Shown here piece after piece: positions 23,607 to 34,385 of a stretch of 64,000 nt of DNA. The notes beneath the pieces were generated by a model. The model had not been told where the DNA came from. It saw nothing but the letters and a program-made list of their open reading frames with translations, and ran no database searches. Source of the stretch: Serendipita indica DSM 11827 (Eukaryota; Basidiomycota; Agaricomycetes; Sebacinales; Serendipitaceae). The position numbers were made by a program, and so were the translations under genes. Every line of letters starts with the position of its first letter. Positions within the stretch are counted from its first letter, which is position 1. The DNA is taken from contig CAJVGD010000025.1 in assembly GCA_910890315.1 (NCBI GenBank), positions 222,501-286,500 of the forward strand. The letters run 5' to 3'.

Positions 23607-25961
23607 CTACCGTCTCGCAGCCTCTGTCCTCTCTGGGGTTTGATCATGAGCTTGCATCTCCTTGTCCAACTGGGCTTGGAGCTCGGCTTGATCGCGTGGG
23701 AGCTGTGGCAACCCGAGCGTATCGAGCGTCGGGATAGCCAACTTCAGACTCTCCACCGAATCACGCATGTCAACATCCTGCGCGTCTGAGCCTGAGCCCT
23801 TTCCATTTCTCTCCTCGGCTGCCTGCTTTTCCTGCGCTTGTGGCGTGTTGAGGGTCATACCGAGTGGGTCCGTAAAGCATTCGGCTGTATCGCGGGTGTC
23901 CTCGTCGACATGCTCCTCCTCCTCATCGTCACCCGCAGCCTTTGCCTTTTCGTTTTCACGTTCCCTCTTCTCGTGGTCTTCTTTTGCCTCGGTCCATCGT
24001 GCCTGCAGATGAATAACGACGCTGCGAATCGCGATGTAGATACCGACGCAAACGAATGCGAGGAGCAGAAGAAGGTAAATCAGGAACCACGCTACGGAGA
24101 CCTGGGTGCCCATGACAATATTATCGCTCGAGCCGCTCGTGGTAATCGTCGTGGTCGTGCTGAGAATTCCAAAACCATTCGCGTTATCCGCATCCGTATT
24201 GGAACTAGCGCCGCCTGTTCCAGTGGATCCAGACGAAGAGGTAAAGGCATATTGGGCAAAAGGGAGGTATGTCTTTGCAAACAGGCGCTCGAAAGAGCTA
24301 ACAAAGTCTTCTGGCTCGGAGGATGCGAGTGATGCTGATGCCAAAGGCTCGAGTGTGGAGAAGAAGTAGTCGAATGGAGATTGATACATGTCAATCACGC
24401 TTGTGACGGCGCGGATGGTTCCATTCTTCTGTGCCTCTTGGAGCTGCATAATCTCGTATCCAGCACCGGTCGTGTATTGTACTGACAAATCGACGACATG
24501 GGTGTAGCAGACGAGGACAGTCGAGTCCAACGTCGTGTTGACACCACGTCCCCACGTACGATCTTTGTACAATCCACCTTTTCCCTTGAGCTCTCCACCA
24601 GCCGAACCAGTGTCAAAGGCGGCGCTAAAGAGAAAGACCATAGAGTTGGTGTCCGTCCCATTTGAGCCGTTCATTTCAAAGTCCCAAGCGTTGGATCCGG
24701 TCACATAGCGCTTGAGTACACCATGTGGCTGCGTATCGGTGGTGAACGCGCGAATGTTTGGATAGCCCTGAAGGTTGCATTGGCCGCACTCGACAGTTGT
24801 CGCATTGGCGGCGCCACACTGCGTCGTAAAGTCGCATGTCTGTGTCATGGAAGTACACTGAGCGTACACCCCGACCGTGTCCATCTTGTAGTCGGCTCCG
24901 CTATTCGGAGGAAGGAGTGCAGCGACGTGACGCTCTCCCTCGCTACCCGTGCCATTGTATGCGAGCGAGGCAACCTTGAAAGTGGAAGAGGTACCGGAGA
25001 TGATATCAAGGGCGTCTGCGTATCCTTTGATGTACGCCGCTTCGATATACGTAGAGCCTGGTACGCCACCTTCTACAAAGTCGATGGTGCAGGGACGTTG
25101 GGTGGTGGAATTGAGAGAGTCGCATTCACCCTTCAGCGACAGCGTGTATTGAGCCGAGATGGAGGATGATCCGTCGACGGTCGCACTATTGGAAGAGGAT
25201 GCGTCTCCGGTGGTATTGGTGAAAGTGCTGGAAGACGACCATTGATCGTGGTCGTTGACGTTGAGTGCCTTGGAAGTGCCGTGAAGGATGAGATCGACAA
25301 GGAAGATGAGATAGGCAAGAACCAACAGTGCAATAAGAGTGTACACCGTCTGTTTGAGGGTCCCGTACGAAAGAGCGTCCTGCTTCTTCTTCTTGTCCTG
25401 TTGCGGTTTGGGCTTCTCTGATTCTGTCTCCTTATCTTCGGGTCGGCGGAAGAGGAACAGCGACCCTTTGAGAGCAGCGGAAATGTTTGCAGCCGTAAAC
25501 ATCTCCGAGAGGGCGGCGCGGTCTGGGATCTGCGGCAGATTTTCGTTTGCATATTCTGAAGCCTGTTCCTGAAACTCTTTGCGGCGCTTGACCCAGGCAT
25601 CTGCGATTGGATATGCAGCGGCTGTCATGAGGAGGGGAACGGCAGTAAAGACGAGCTTTGACGCGGCCGTCGTCAGCAGCAAGACGTCTCCGAGTGGTTT
25701 GGTGGTCGTGATAATGAGTCCATGCCATGCCGTGCGTGAAGTGTACACGAACAAGAAGATGGCGAGGCCCATGGCGATTAGAATGAGGATTACTGGTACT
25801 GTACGGAGTAGAACACGGAATAGACCGCTCTTTGGACTCGTGGGAGGTGGTTTAGGGAGCGTGTCGGGTTTGGCGGGGCGAGACGCGCTCCTGGCGAGAT
25901 CGTCGTCGGACTGGAGAATGGCTGGCTGGGCTTGTGCATTCTGCCCGAATATTGTCGCCAT
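23607..25961 (-). CDS. Multi-pass membrane protein of unknown function (784 aa)
   Basis: This is an intronless 784-residue protein. A cytosolic proline/lysine-rich N-terminus leads into a transmembrane segment around residues 50-73 (VPVILILIAMGLAIFLFVY), a second hydrophobic stretch (LLLTTAASKLVFTAVPLLMT), a third at about residues 200-230 (TVYTLIALLVLAYLIFLVDL), a large Ser/Thr-rich extracytoplasmic-looking region with many Asn-X-Ser/Thr sites and paired cysteines (CDSLNSTTQRPC, CTSMTQTCDFTTQCG), and a last membrane helix (VAWFLIYLLLLLAFVCVGIY) before an acidic tail. I do not recognise a named family. The neighbouring divergent gene has the same plan, so the two are likely diverged paralogues of a basidiomycete family. 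Confidence 0.8.
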   Translation of the reverse strand: MATIFGQNAQAQPAILQSDDDLARSASRPAKPDTLPKPPPTSPKSGLFRVLLRTVPVILILIAMGLAIFLFVYTSRTAWHGLIITTTKPLGDVLLLTTAASKLVFTAVPLLMTAAAYPIADAWVKRRKEFQEQASEYANENLPQIPDRAALSEMFTAANISAALKGSLFLFRRPEDKETESEKPKPQQDKKKKQDALSYGTLKQTVYTLIALLVLAYLIFLVDLILHGTSKALNVNDHDQWSSSSTFTNTTGDASSSNSATVDGSSSISAQYTLSLKGECDSLNSTTQRPCTIDFVEGGVPGSTYIEAAYIKGYADALDIISGTSSTFKVASLAYNGTGSEGERHVAALLPPNSGADYKMDTVGVYAQCTSMTQTCDFTTQCGAANATTVECGQCNLQGYPNIRAFTTDTQPHGVLKRYVTGSNAWDFEMNGSNGTDTNSMVFLFSAAFDTGSAGGELKGKGGLYKDRTWGRGVNTTLDSTVLVCYTHVVDLSVQYTTGAGYEIMQLQEAQKNGTIRAVTSVIDMYQSPFDYFFSTLEPLASASLASSEPEDFVSSFERLFAKTYLPFAQYAFTSSSGSTGTGGASSNTDADNANGFGILSTTTTITTSGSSDNIVMGTQVSVAWFLIYLLLLLAFVCVGIYIAIRSVVIHLQARWTEAKEDHEKRERENEKAKAAGDDEEEEHVDEDTRDTAECFTDPLGMTLNTPQAQEKQAAEERNGKGSGSDAQDVDMRDSVESLKLAIPTLDTLGLPQLPRDQAELQAQLDKEMQAHDQTPERTEAARR

Positions 25962-26164
25962 TTTTCTGGGCGCGTCGGGGGTGAAAAAAGGGAGCGTCGA
26001 AGGGAAACAAGGAGCGGAACAACTAGGCCGCCGGTAGTTTCGGCTGATGGGTCGCGCCGTGACATTTTGACGGCCTCAAGCTGTCCCTTAGCGGACCTTT
26101 GGATACTAGCGACTTGGTCTCCACTCCCACATTCCTTTTTATCCATTCTTCTTGTACAATCCCA
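25962..26164. promoter_or_regulatory. 203-bp divergent intergenic region between membrane-protein paralogues
   Basis: The two related membrane-protein genes start at 25961 (minus) and 26165 (plus), so they share this upstream region. It includes a pyrimidine-rich run just before the plus start (CACATTCCTTTTTATCC). No certain TATA box was seen. Confidence 0.55.
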
Positions 26165-29100
26165 ATGGAGGGCGGAAGCACCTCTTTCCAACAGGTTTCG
26201 ACAACAACCTCGAGCAGTGGCGGAAAGACGACAAAGACAGTCAAGACGACGACAACGACGACAAGAACAGAGTATGTGGTCCAGCAGTCCTCATCTTCTG
26301 TTTCAAAGAGCACCTACTCGCTCAGCTCGTCAGTCTCAAAGGGGTCCAGCCAGAGCCAGACAAACCTCAGCTCACCCCCCAGTCTTGGTATCAAGCAGTT
26401 TGGATCCAGCGACTACTTTCAAGTAGAGGAGATTGTTGAACAGCCAAAGATCTCGTTTCATCGCCAGTCCCGCCTAGTGACCAGCGCAGACACTAGCGAG
26501 TTCACCCTGGTCACTAGCGATGCTCAATCCGCCACAGAGTCTTTGACAGTCGAATATTCGTCTCGTCCGCGCCTCGAAATCACCGATAGCAGCCAGACAG
26601 TCGTGACTGTTCAAGACTCGTCCTGCCACACCGACTTTCTCACAATGTCCAATACGGACAACTTTGTGGTTACAGAAGTCGTCCAACTCCCCAATATCGT
26701 CCGCCCTCGCCTTTCCAGATTCACCACTAGCAACACTCTTGTGGAAACACACTCCTTTACCAAAGATGACGCCGAGGCAGTGGTAGTAGAACTACCCTCT
26801 CAGACGATCGTCGAAACTACACTCATCAATACTACTTCCTCCGAACCCTCTGCCACTATAGTCGAAGTCGAGACGACTCCGGCTATCACGGAAGTGGTCG
26901 AAATCTCATACAGTCACCCAGCCGAAACTGAAACCATTCAAATCTTCCCTACTCATGCCGTCGAAACAATCGAATCGACTTCGATTGTCGAGATACCGGC
27001 GGCAGAAGCCTCGGCAACGATTGTCCAAGTTGTAGAAGCACGCAAACCTGTAGTCGAAGTCTCGGCGGAAGAAACATCGACCACCATCGAGGTCGTAAAG
27101 CAGCAACCGGTCGAACGGAGCGATCATGCTATTACCGTCGACACCTGCCACGGTACGCCAACCGGACGCCGAATGTCTGATGCTGATGACTAATAGGGAC
27201 CGAGCTGATTGAGACGACTTTGACTCACCAGGATGTGTCCCAAATATCCAGTTCTGGTCGAGTGAGGGCCCTTTCTGGAACTACACACTCCTCGAATGAG
27301 GTCTGGGAAGTCGTAGAGGTTACCACTCCAACCCGACAGTACGCCGCCAATAATAAGCCCCATCCCTTCCCGCCTGTCAGCCGCCCGCGCGCCCTCACGT
27401 CGACAACCCGTGCGTCTACTGACGTCTTCGAAGTCGTCGACATGTCATCGACGTCTCAGTATGGCCGCCAGAACCCAGAACAGTTTTACCACCGGCTAAG
27501 CTTTAGTCAAAGTATGGGTGGAGTGACCGCTGCGTCTGCCTCTCAAAGCGAATTCGCCACTACGGTCGCCGGTGATTCTACTGAGCATCTGTGGTCCAAA
27601 TATCACTCCGACGAGCGAGTTCCACCAGTTCCGGCGCTTCCGAGACAATATCAGGAGCCCCTGAAACCTGTCGAGGACAAAGAAGAGGAATCCACTGTCA
27701 CCCCGGTGACCAACAGTCCGTACATCAGTCGCGCACCATCTGCGACCCCTCAGCATACAGAGGACCCACGCCAGCCTTTACGCCGTCCAAGCAACGCTGT
27801 CCCACCAGTCACTGCATCCGCTACATGCTGGGGCTACTGTCGTCGAGCAGAAAAGGGCGGCGTGCAGCCTGCAGAAGTGCAGTACCTTTCGTTGGATGGA
27901 ATGGGCATGTTCAACCCACTTTTCCGAATCCTGCTCATCGCTTTGGTGATTGTTATCCTCGTACTTGCCATGGCTGCGTTCCTCTATGGATACCTTCGCA
28001 TGTCCAAAGTCGAGTGGACGCGATGGATCATCATCAGCGCCGTTCCTCAAGGAAGCGTGCTGCTCATCACGTCGCTCGCATGCAAGCTCGTTCTCATCTG
28101 CATCCCTTTCCTTATGGCCATTGTCGCATACTACGTCGCCTGCTCCTGGGCCCGACAGAATGAGGCGGATGCTTCGCGCGGTGGTGCTGAGTCTGGAGAA
28201 AAGCTCCCTTGCGGATGTCCTATTCGTCGCGACGTTGCAGTCGAGATGGAGAAGAGGCAAGAAATGGACAAGGAGCAATATGGGCTTCTACTCAGTCTGT
28301 TCAAGAGCGCTACCATCTTCGCTCTCTGGCAAGGGCTCAAATACATCTTCAAGCCAACTTCTTCTTCCTCTCGTCAGAAAGCGTGTAGACAAGCCCTCTC
28401 GAGGCCGGTTATCAAGACGTTTTCCGTCCTCTTCTTCGCGATCCTTATCCTTTACGGCATGCTTTCTCTCGATCTCGCCATGCATCATCTGTCAAAGACC
28501 AAATACCTTCCGATCCGAGGTCTCGCACTCCCCATCCCACTCGCCTCGGAGAAGGATGCAAGGCTCTACGGACGCGAACTCAAAGAGGCATGCGTTCAAG
28601 ACGCGATGGCAAATGGAACTGCTTGCACTGTTGGTCCCGTAACTCTTGCTGTGGGTGGTGTAAGCGCGACAGCTAATAGCACTACCGACTATACGGAGGG
28701 AATGCTTACGCTGTCTGGACTATCCAAGACCAACGCAGTCGCATTCACCAACTATGCTCAAGCAGACGGTAAAATTGCCCAAATCGCTCTTCTTGTGGAC
28801 GCTTCCGCCACATCGGCCTCGTTGCTCGCCAAGAGTGAGGGTGAGGATAACGAATCATGGACGGCAAAGACGATTGGTATTTCCACTACCTGCGAGCTCA
28901 TTTCGCCTCATTGCGACACGGCTTCACTCTGCACGGCCACGCATTCGCCTCCGACAGCACACCTCGGTGGAGACGCCCCAATCGACTATGAGACTTGCAC
29001 GGCATATTCATGTGCCGCATCTGGATGGCCTGTGTACTGGGACATCGGACCGAGAAATACGACGGGTCTGTTCATTAGCGAGCCGCTCGAGGCTCGCAAT

Positions 29101-29835
29101 GAGGACTCACTCTACGCTCGCCAAGCAATTCCATCGCAAAGTGGTGTTGCTCGTGATGGAGGGTTCCGGTTCTTTGCTAGCCTGACGTCGTACGTTGATC
29201 CCTCAGTCCTTGCTACCGACTGTACCCGCACCTCTTCGACCACAGGCCTCTGCAACCAAGGCCGCGACGAAGGTTTCGTGTATGCAGGAGATAATACGCG
29301 CGCATGGGTTGGGTCGTACCGCCAGGTGATCATGGGTTGCAGTGTCCAAATGCTCAACGTCGAATACGATTACTTCAATGGTGAATACACCGTCCACAAC
29401 TCGACTGTCTCACAGGCCAATTCTACGGTCACATATGCCCTGAGCTCTGTGCTGTACACGAGCGATGCGCGTGTTACTGCACTAGGCGCGGCGCTGGGAC
29501 TCATGGCTGCAGGAAAGACCGCTAGTAGTGCCGGTGTCGTGTCTGCGCTTGAAGCCGGCGTGGCACGAGTCATGCTCGCGATGGGGCATAGTGCATTCGT
29601 ACCATCCTCTATCACGGGATTGCGCAAGATGCTCAGTCTTCCTGCAACGATTATGCCGGCACCACTTATTGCCGGATTCATTGCACTGCTTGTTATCTTC
29701 GCAATACTCGTGATTGCCGTTGCAGCCTTTGCGGTCCTCCATATCAATCGTGGACTGTGGACCGAAAAGAAGCGCATCGAAAAGGCATTGCAAAAAGCGG
29801 GAGAGCAAAACCATGGCAACGGATGCTCGACGTAA
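26165..29835 (+). CDS. Multi-pass membrane protein of unknown function with repetitive N-terminus (1,208 aa)
   Basis: Two exons (26165-27152, 27197-29835; intron 44 nt) give 1,208 residues. The first about 550 residues are Thr/Ser/Val-rich and carry imperfect repeats of an Arg-Leu...Thr-Ser...Val pattern, for example RPRLEITDSSQTVVTVQDSS, RPRLSRFTTSNTLVETHSFT and RPRALTSTTRASTDVFEVVD. Then come a hydrophobic helix (ILLIALVIVILVLAMAAFLY), a second (LLITSLACKLVLICIPFLMA), a third (FSVLFFAILILYGMLSLDLA), a Cys-rich, N-glycosylation-prone ectodomain (CTVGPV, CELISPHC, CTATHS) and a final helix (AGFIALLVIFAILVIAVAAF). The plan mirrors the divergent neighbour at 23607-25961. The role is unknown; a cell-surface or wall-sensing protein is only a guess. 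Confidence 0.8.
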
Positions 29836-30194
29836 CATGCTCACTCCACAAATCAACTACCCTTTCCCTTTCACAATCACAATACACGCTCTCTCTCTCC
29901 TTCTCTGGCAAAAGAATCTACAAACTGAAAGCTTTCTTTGGTCGATTGTATACTTACTTTACTCACGCGTTGTGCTTCACGGACACGCCTCGCTCTCTAC
30001 TTGATGTCCCGTCAGTCCCTTCGTTTGCTCTTGTCGTGTACTGTACGCTATTCTCGCATAATCGTACGCTCTTGTACCTTGCGCCCAGCCGTGAGTGAAG
30101 CTACTCGGTTAGACTTCAAAGGTGATCGGCGCCCGTGTCAGTTGAATGTGATGCTGGTGAGGATGGCTATCGGGTGATGATGCGAGTCAGACAA

Positions 30195-30203
30195 GATATA
30201 AGA
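30195..30203 (+). promoter_or_regulatory. TATA-like element of methyltransferase gene 1
   Basis: The sequence GATATAAGA lies about 145 bp before the ATG. A matching AATATAAAAA lies at the same place before gene copy 2. Confidence 0.4.
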
Positions 30204-30343
30204 GCCCCATTATTCGGCCGATGACCAGTCCGGGGCGCGGAGGAACCACCAGTCCCATACCTGTCATAGCTCGCAGGACAGCGAAGCCCAGAGTAATTTG
30301 AGCCCCCGGTCGATTCTTGTGTCACTCGGCAGTAACGCACGTG

Positions 30344-32132
30344 ATGGCTTCGCGCCTTCTCGACCTAGACCCAACCTCCATTGGACAAGTACACGGGTCG
30401 GACGCGAAAGAGCGACCACTCACAGACAAAGCCGAAAGTATTCGAGAACAGAGGCCGAAATACGAGCAAAGCATGTTTGGAATGAGCTCAAATGGCGACC
30501 GAACGTTCAGCCATGTGCGCACCAACGAACCGGCGAATCCGGGGAGCGAAGCTGGGCTAAATAGGGATGAAGAAGGGTCATTTTATTCATATAATTCGAC
30601 AAGAGATGTGCGGCTTTTCGTCAAAGAGATGCACGGCAGGTGCGGTGTTTTCACCCATACGGTGCAGTATTGATGTCGCATAGGATCTGGAATAGTTTGA
30701 ACGAAACATACGTTTTGCCATCAGGCAAGTACAGTCCCCTCAGATCAAAGTAAAAACGCTTACAGATGGCAGATGACACCGAGTGGAACCGTTTGTGAGT
30801 CAGCGATGAGAGACAGACCAAATAATAGACGATGGGATAGAGACAAGCAACACTTGGCGCATATTATTGGCCTCGGCGGACTCTATCCATATCCAGAACA
30901 AGTCGAAGCGGTCCTCGCGCCAGTGGAAGGAACAACCAAGTGTATACTCGATGTCGGATGTGGTACAGGAAGCTGGGTACTTGAAATGGCGGAACGCTTT
31001 CCGCGTAAGTCTCAAGCCATCTTTAAATACGGCGACTCACCGTGGGTTTACAGATACCCTTGTCACTGGGGTTGACCTTGCACCAACGCCTCTCGATGCA
31101 GCCCATTTTCCATCCAACCTCCGAATTGAAATCGATGACATTAACCTTGGACTTTCGCACTTTTACGGCCAATTCGACCTCGTACATATGCGTAGTGTTC
31201 AGAGTGGGATACACGATATCGACAAAACCCTTTCGGATTTGTTCCTCTGCCTCAAACCCGGTGGTATTCTGATCATTGTAGATGGAGGAATCCACTTTCT
31301 CCGCGATCTTGGGACTTTTGGTCGGATGCGAAGGGTTGATGGGGACGAGGAGGATGCCACTGCGACGAGCGAAGATGGTTCATGGTTTAACCGCATTCAC
31401 TGGGGTTCGTACCACATTATTCTCGCGTTACGTTTGGGTACTGACAGCGACCTAGAGGTTAGCCGAGCATGTCAGATTGCGGGTGCCAGTGTAGATCGTT
31501 CACACGAAGTGTTGAGCGCAGGACTATGGGACCACCCATTCTCCGAGCCGGGATCTGTGGCAAGTGGGAGTTACCTTTTCCCCGTTGGTCCATGGGCTCA
31601 AGGTACGCTCGTCAGCCGTTGATCGCTCGCGACTGAGACTTTCGCATAGGGAACAATGTTGCACAAAATCAGCAGTTGCACTATGGAGGTTTGCTCATGC
31701 GACAATCACTCATGAATATACATCGTGCATTCCACTCTATCCTACTCCGACATGGTATGACCCAGGATGTACTTGACGCATGGTCTCAAGAAATTGACCA
31801 AGGCGAGTGTTGAATTCCCTGCACGCCTCGGGCGGCTTCTCACTCTTCGTGATTCTCTAGAGCTCAGCACTTCACGGTGCAAATCCTGGGTTCGATTCCA
31901 CTTCAACGTTGCCCGTCGACGACTCCAGCAAGACTCGACTCCTGGCGTAGATTCCGAACGCTCTCTGCCGAGGATTGAACCTCGACCACGCGATGGAAAC
32001 AGTTACCCTGCGTTTGAAATTTTCTACGATAAGGAGACAGCCCGAGCGGCGTGGGCTAAGAGAGAGGAGACGATGGGGAAACTGCCAACGGCATGTGTTC
32101 TCAGAGCGTGGTTGCAAAATCAGGCTCTTTGA
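30344..32132 (+). CDS. LaeA-like SAM-dependent methyltransferase, copy 1 (498 aa)
   Basis: This is a class I methyltransferase of the fungal LaeA/TAM type, a family linked to control of secondary metabolism; the target is unknown. Seven exons: 30344-30639, 30684-30724, 30773-30794, 30841-31004, 31054-31602, 31650-31802, 31861-32132. Motif I is LDVGCGTGSWVLEMAERFP, then TGVDLAPTP, FDLVHMR and LFLCLKPGGILIIVDGG follow. About 135 residues precede the core and a roughly 140-residue C-terminal extension follows it. Two introns (30725-30772 and 31803-31860) begin GCAAGT and GCGAGT, that is, GC-AG. Copy 2 has GT at both places. With these introns the frame is open throughout, so this copy looks intact. 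Confidence 0.85.
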
Positions 32133-32613
32133 TGATCGAGGTTGGACGATTGGTAAATTCTGTTGTATCAATATGTTTGCAAAACACAATACAATTACCC
32201 TCTGACGCATTCCATGGCAAAGAATAGACAAGGGACGCTTTCATTGGCCGGTCTTATGCCTTGCTCACGCGTTGTGCTTTATAAACACTCTTGCTCTCCA
32301 CTTGGAGTTCCGTCAAGAATCGTATGCTTATGTAATCCTGAGCCCAACTGTGGGTTTTCGAAGTTGGCTTCCGTTGGGCTGGTTCAAGTGTTATAGGCGC
32401 CCGTGCCGAGGGAATTTGATGTCGAGGTTGGTTGTGGGGCGATGGTGCTAGTCCAAAAGAAATATAAAAACCTCATCATTTGCTCGCCTGATGTCTGGCC
32501 TTGGCAGTGCATGAACCGTGTACTCAACGAATACCTTTGATAGCTCGCAGGTCAACGAAACCCAAAGTATTTCCAGCCCTTGGCTGATCCTTCTATCACT
32601 CGGCGGACACGCG
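32133..32613. other. Spacer between methyltransferase copies, containing the copy-2 promoter
   Basis: From about 32263 this matches the promoter of copy 1. The first about 120 bp has no counterpart that I can see. It holds no gene. Confidence 0.5.
32461..32470 (+). promoter_or_regulatory. TATA-like element of methyltransferase gene 2
   Basis: AATATAAAAA lies about 150 bp before the ATG at 32614, matching the position of the element in copy 1. Confidence 0.45.
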
Positions 32614-34385
32614 ATGTCATCGTACTTGCCCGACCTAAACCCAACCACGACTGGACGAGTGCACGGCTCGGACACCAAAAGACAGTCACGCGAAGAAAGA
32701 GCTGAGGATATTCAAGACCAGCGGGCAAAGTACGAGCAAAGCATGTTTGGAGTGAGCTCAAATGGCGACCGAACGTTCAGCCATGTACGCACCAATGTAC
32801 CAGTGAATTCGGAAAGCGAAGCTGGGCTAAATAGAAACGAAGAGGGCTCGTTTTACTCGTATAATTCGACACGAGATGTTCGGCTGTTCGTCAAAGAGAT
32901 GCACGGCAGGTTGGATGTTTGAGTTTGTGCGAGGTGGTATTGATCTCGAATAGGATCTGGAACAGTATGAACGAGACCTATCTTTTACCGTCAGGTGAGT
33001 ATCGTTTGCTCAATCTAAGCACGCTCACAGATGGCAGATGACATGGAGTGGAACCGTTTGTGAGTTCCTGAAGAGTTAATAAACGATGACTAGACGGATG
33101 GTTAGAGATAAACAACATCTAGCGCATCTTATCGGTCTCGGCGGACTCTATCCATGTGCAGAGCAAGTCGAAGCGGTCCTCGCGCCAGTGGAAGGGACCA
33201 CAAAGCGTATACTCGATGTCGGATGTGGCACAGGAAGCTGGATACTTGAAATGGCGGAACGCTTCCCTCGTAGGTCTCAGTCCCCCGTTGACTACGGGAA
33301 GCTCACCAGGGTTTACAGATGCCCTCGCCATGGGCGTTGACTTAGCACCTACTCCATTCGATACGTCTCTTTTCCCTTCTAATCTCCGAATCGAAATCGA
33401 CGACATTAACCTCGGACTTTGCCACTTTTATGGCCAATTCGACCTTGTACACATGCGTTGTGTCCTTGGTGGAATACAAAATATTGACAAGACTCTCGCG
33501 GATTTGTTTCTTTGCTTAAATCCTGGTGGGATGTTAATAATTGTGGATGGGGGAAGCCATTTTCTCAGTGATCCTGGAACTATTGGGCGGATGCGAAGGG
33601 TTCATGGAGATGAGGCCGACGCCACCGCAACGAGTGAAGATGGCTCGTGGTTGAATCGACTTCACTGGGGTTTGTATCATACCCACGGCGTGTTACATTG
33701 GCCACTGAGAACCATCTAGAGGCTAGTCAAGGGTGCAAGATTGCGGGTGCTAGTGTCGATCGCTCACAAGAGGTTCTGAGTGGAGGATTATGGGATCAAT
33801 CACTCTGTGAGCAGGAATCTGTGGCAAGCGGAAGTTACTTTCTTCCTATTGGTCCATGGGCTCAAGGTAACCTCTTCATTTATCAATCGCTCGCAACTCA
33901 GACTTGTCACGTAGGGAACAATGTCGCACAAACCCAGCAGTTGCACTATGGTGGCTTACTCATGCGGCAATCACTCATGAGCATACATCGTGCATTTCAC
34001 TCTATTCTACTCCGACATGGTATGACTCAAGACGTGCTCGACGCATGGTCCCAAGAGATTGACCAAGGTTAGTCTCCCGAGGTTTTGAACCATTCTCCAT
34101 GTTTCTTTTACAGAGCTCAACACTTCACGGTGCAAATCATGGGTTCGATTCCACTTCAATGTCGCCCGTCGACGGCTTGAGCAAGACTCGACACCTGGAG
34201 TGAACTCGGAACGTTCTCTACCACGAATTGAACCTCGACCACGCGATGAAAACAGTTACCCTGCATTTGAAATATTCTATGATAAAGAGACAGCAAGAGC
34301 AACTGCGGCCAAGAGGGAGGAGACAATAGGCAAATTGCCGACAGCATGTGTTGTGAGGGCGTGGCTACAAAACCAGGCACTGTGA
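32614..34385 (+). CDS. LaeA-like methyltransferase, copy 2, with an apparent frameshift
   Basis: This is a tandem paralogue of copy 1 with the same exon plan. It retains LDVGCGTGSWILEMAERFP, MGVDLAPTP, FDLVHMR and the C-terminal extension ending VRAWLQNQAL. All splice sites are GT-AG, including the two that are GC in copy 1. Near 33690-33715 the reading frame changes with no intron available. Alignment to copy 1 shows one base fewer in TACATTGGCCACTGAG than in the corresponding TACGTTTGGGTACTGA stretch. Frame is correct before and after this point. Either the copy is a young pseudogene cut after the methyltransferase core, or one base is missing from the assembly. I keep it as a gene because the rest is well conserved. 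Confidence 0.65.

Larger units (their letters stand above)
29955..32140 (+). repeat. Tandem duplication unit 1 (promoter plus methyltransferase gene)
   Basis: The segment repeats at 32263-34390. Similarity begins in the region downstream of the membrane-protein gene, with a shared TCACGCGTTGTGCTT, includes a shared GGCGCCCGTG and TATA-like region, and runs to just past the stop codon. The two ATG codons are 2,270 bp apart. Coding parts are far better conserved than the flanks. Confidence 0.8.

Noticed and set aside
27778-28642. Open frames in other frames and strands over the membrane-protein gene
   Set aside because: The known frame has clear transmembrane segments, a good splice junction and a matching paralogue; the others are shadows.
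31861-31920. A perfect Pol III B-box-like GGTTCGATTCC, repeated at the same place in copy 2 (about 34141-34151), suggesting a tRNA gene
   Set aside because: It lies inside the last coding exon of both methyltransferase copies, translates to the conserved CKSWVRFHF, and no acceptor stem, anticodon arm or A box can be folded around it.
30344-34385. A secondary-metabolite gene cluster around the LaeA-like methyltransferases
   Set aside because: No polyketide synthase, NRPS, terpene cyclase, P450 or transporter genes lie nearby; only the methyltransferase pair is present.
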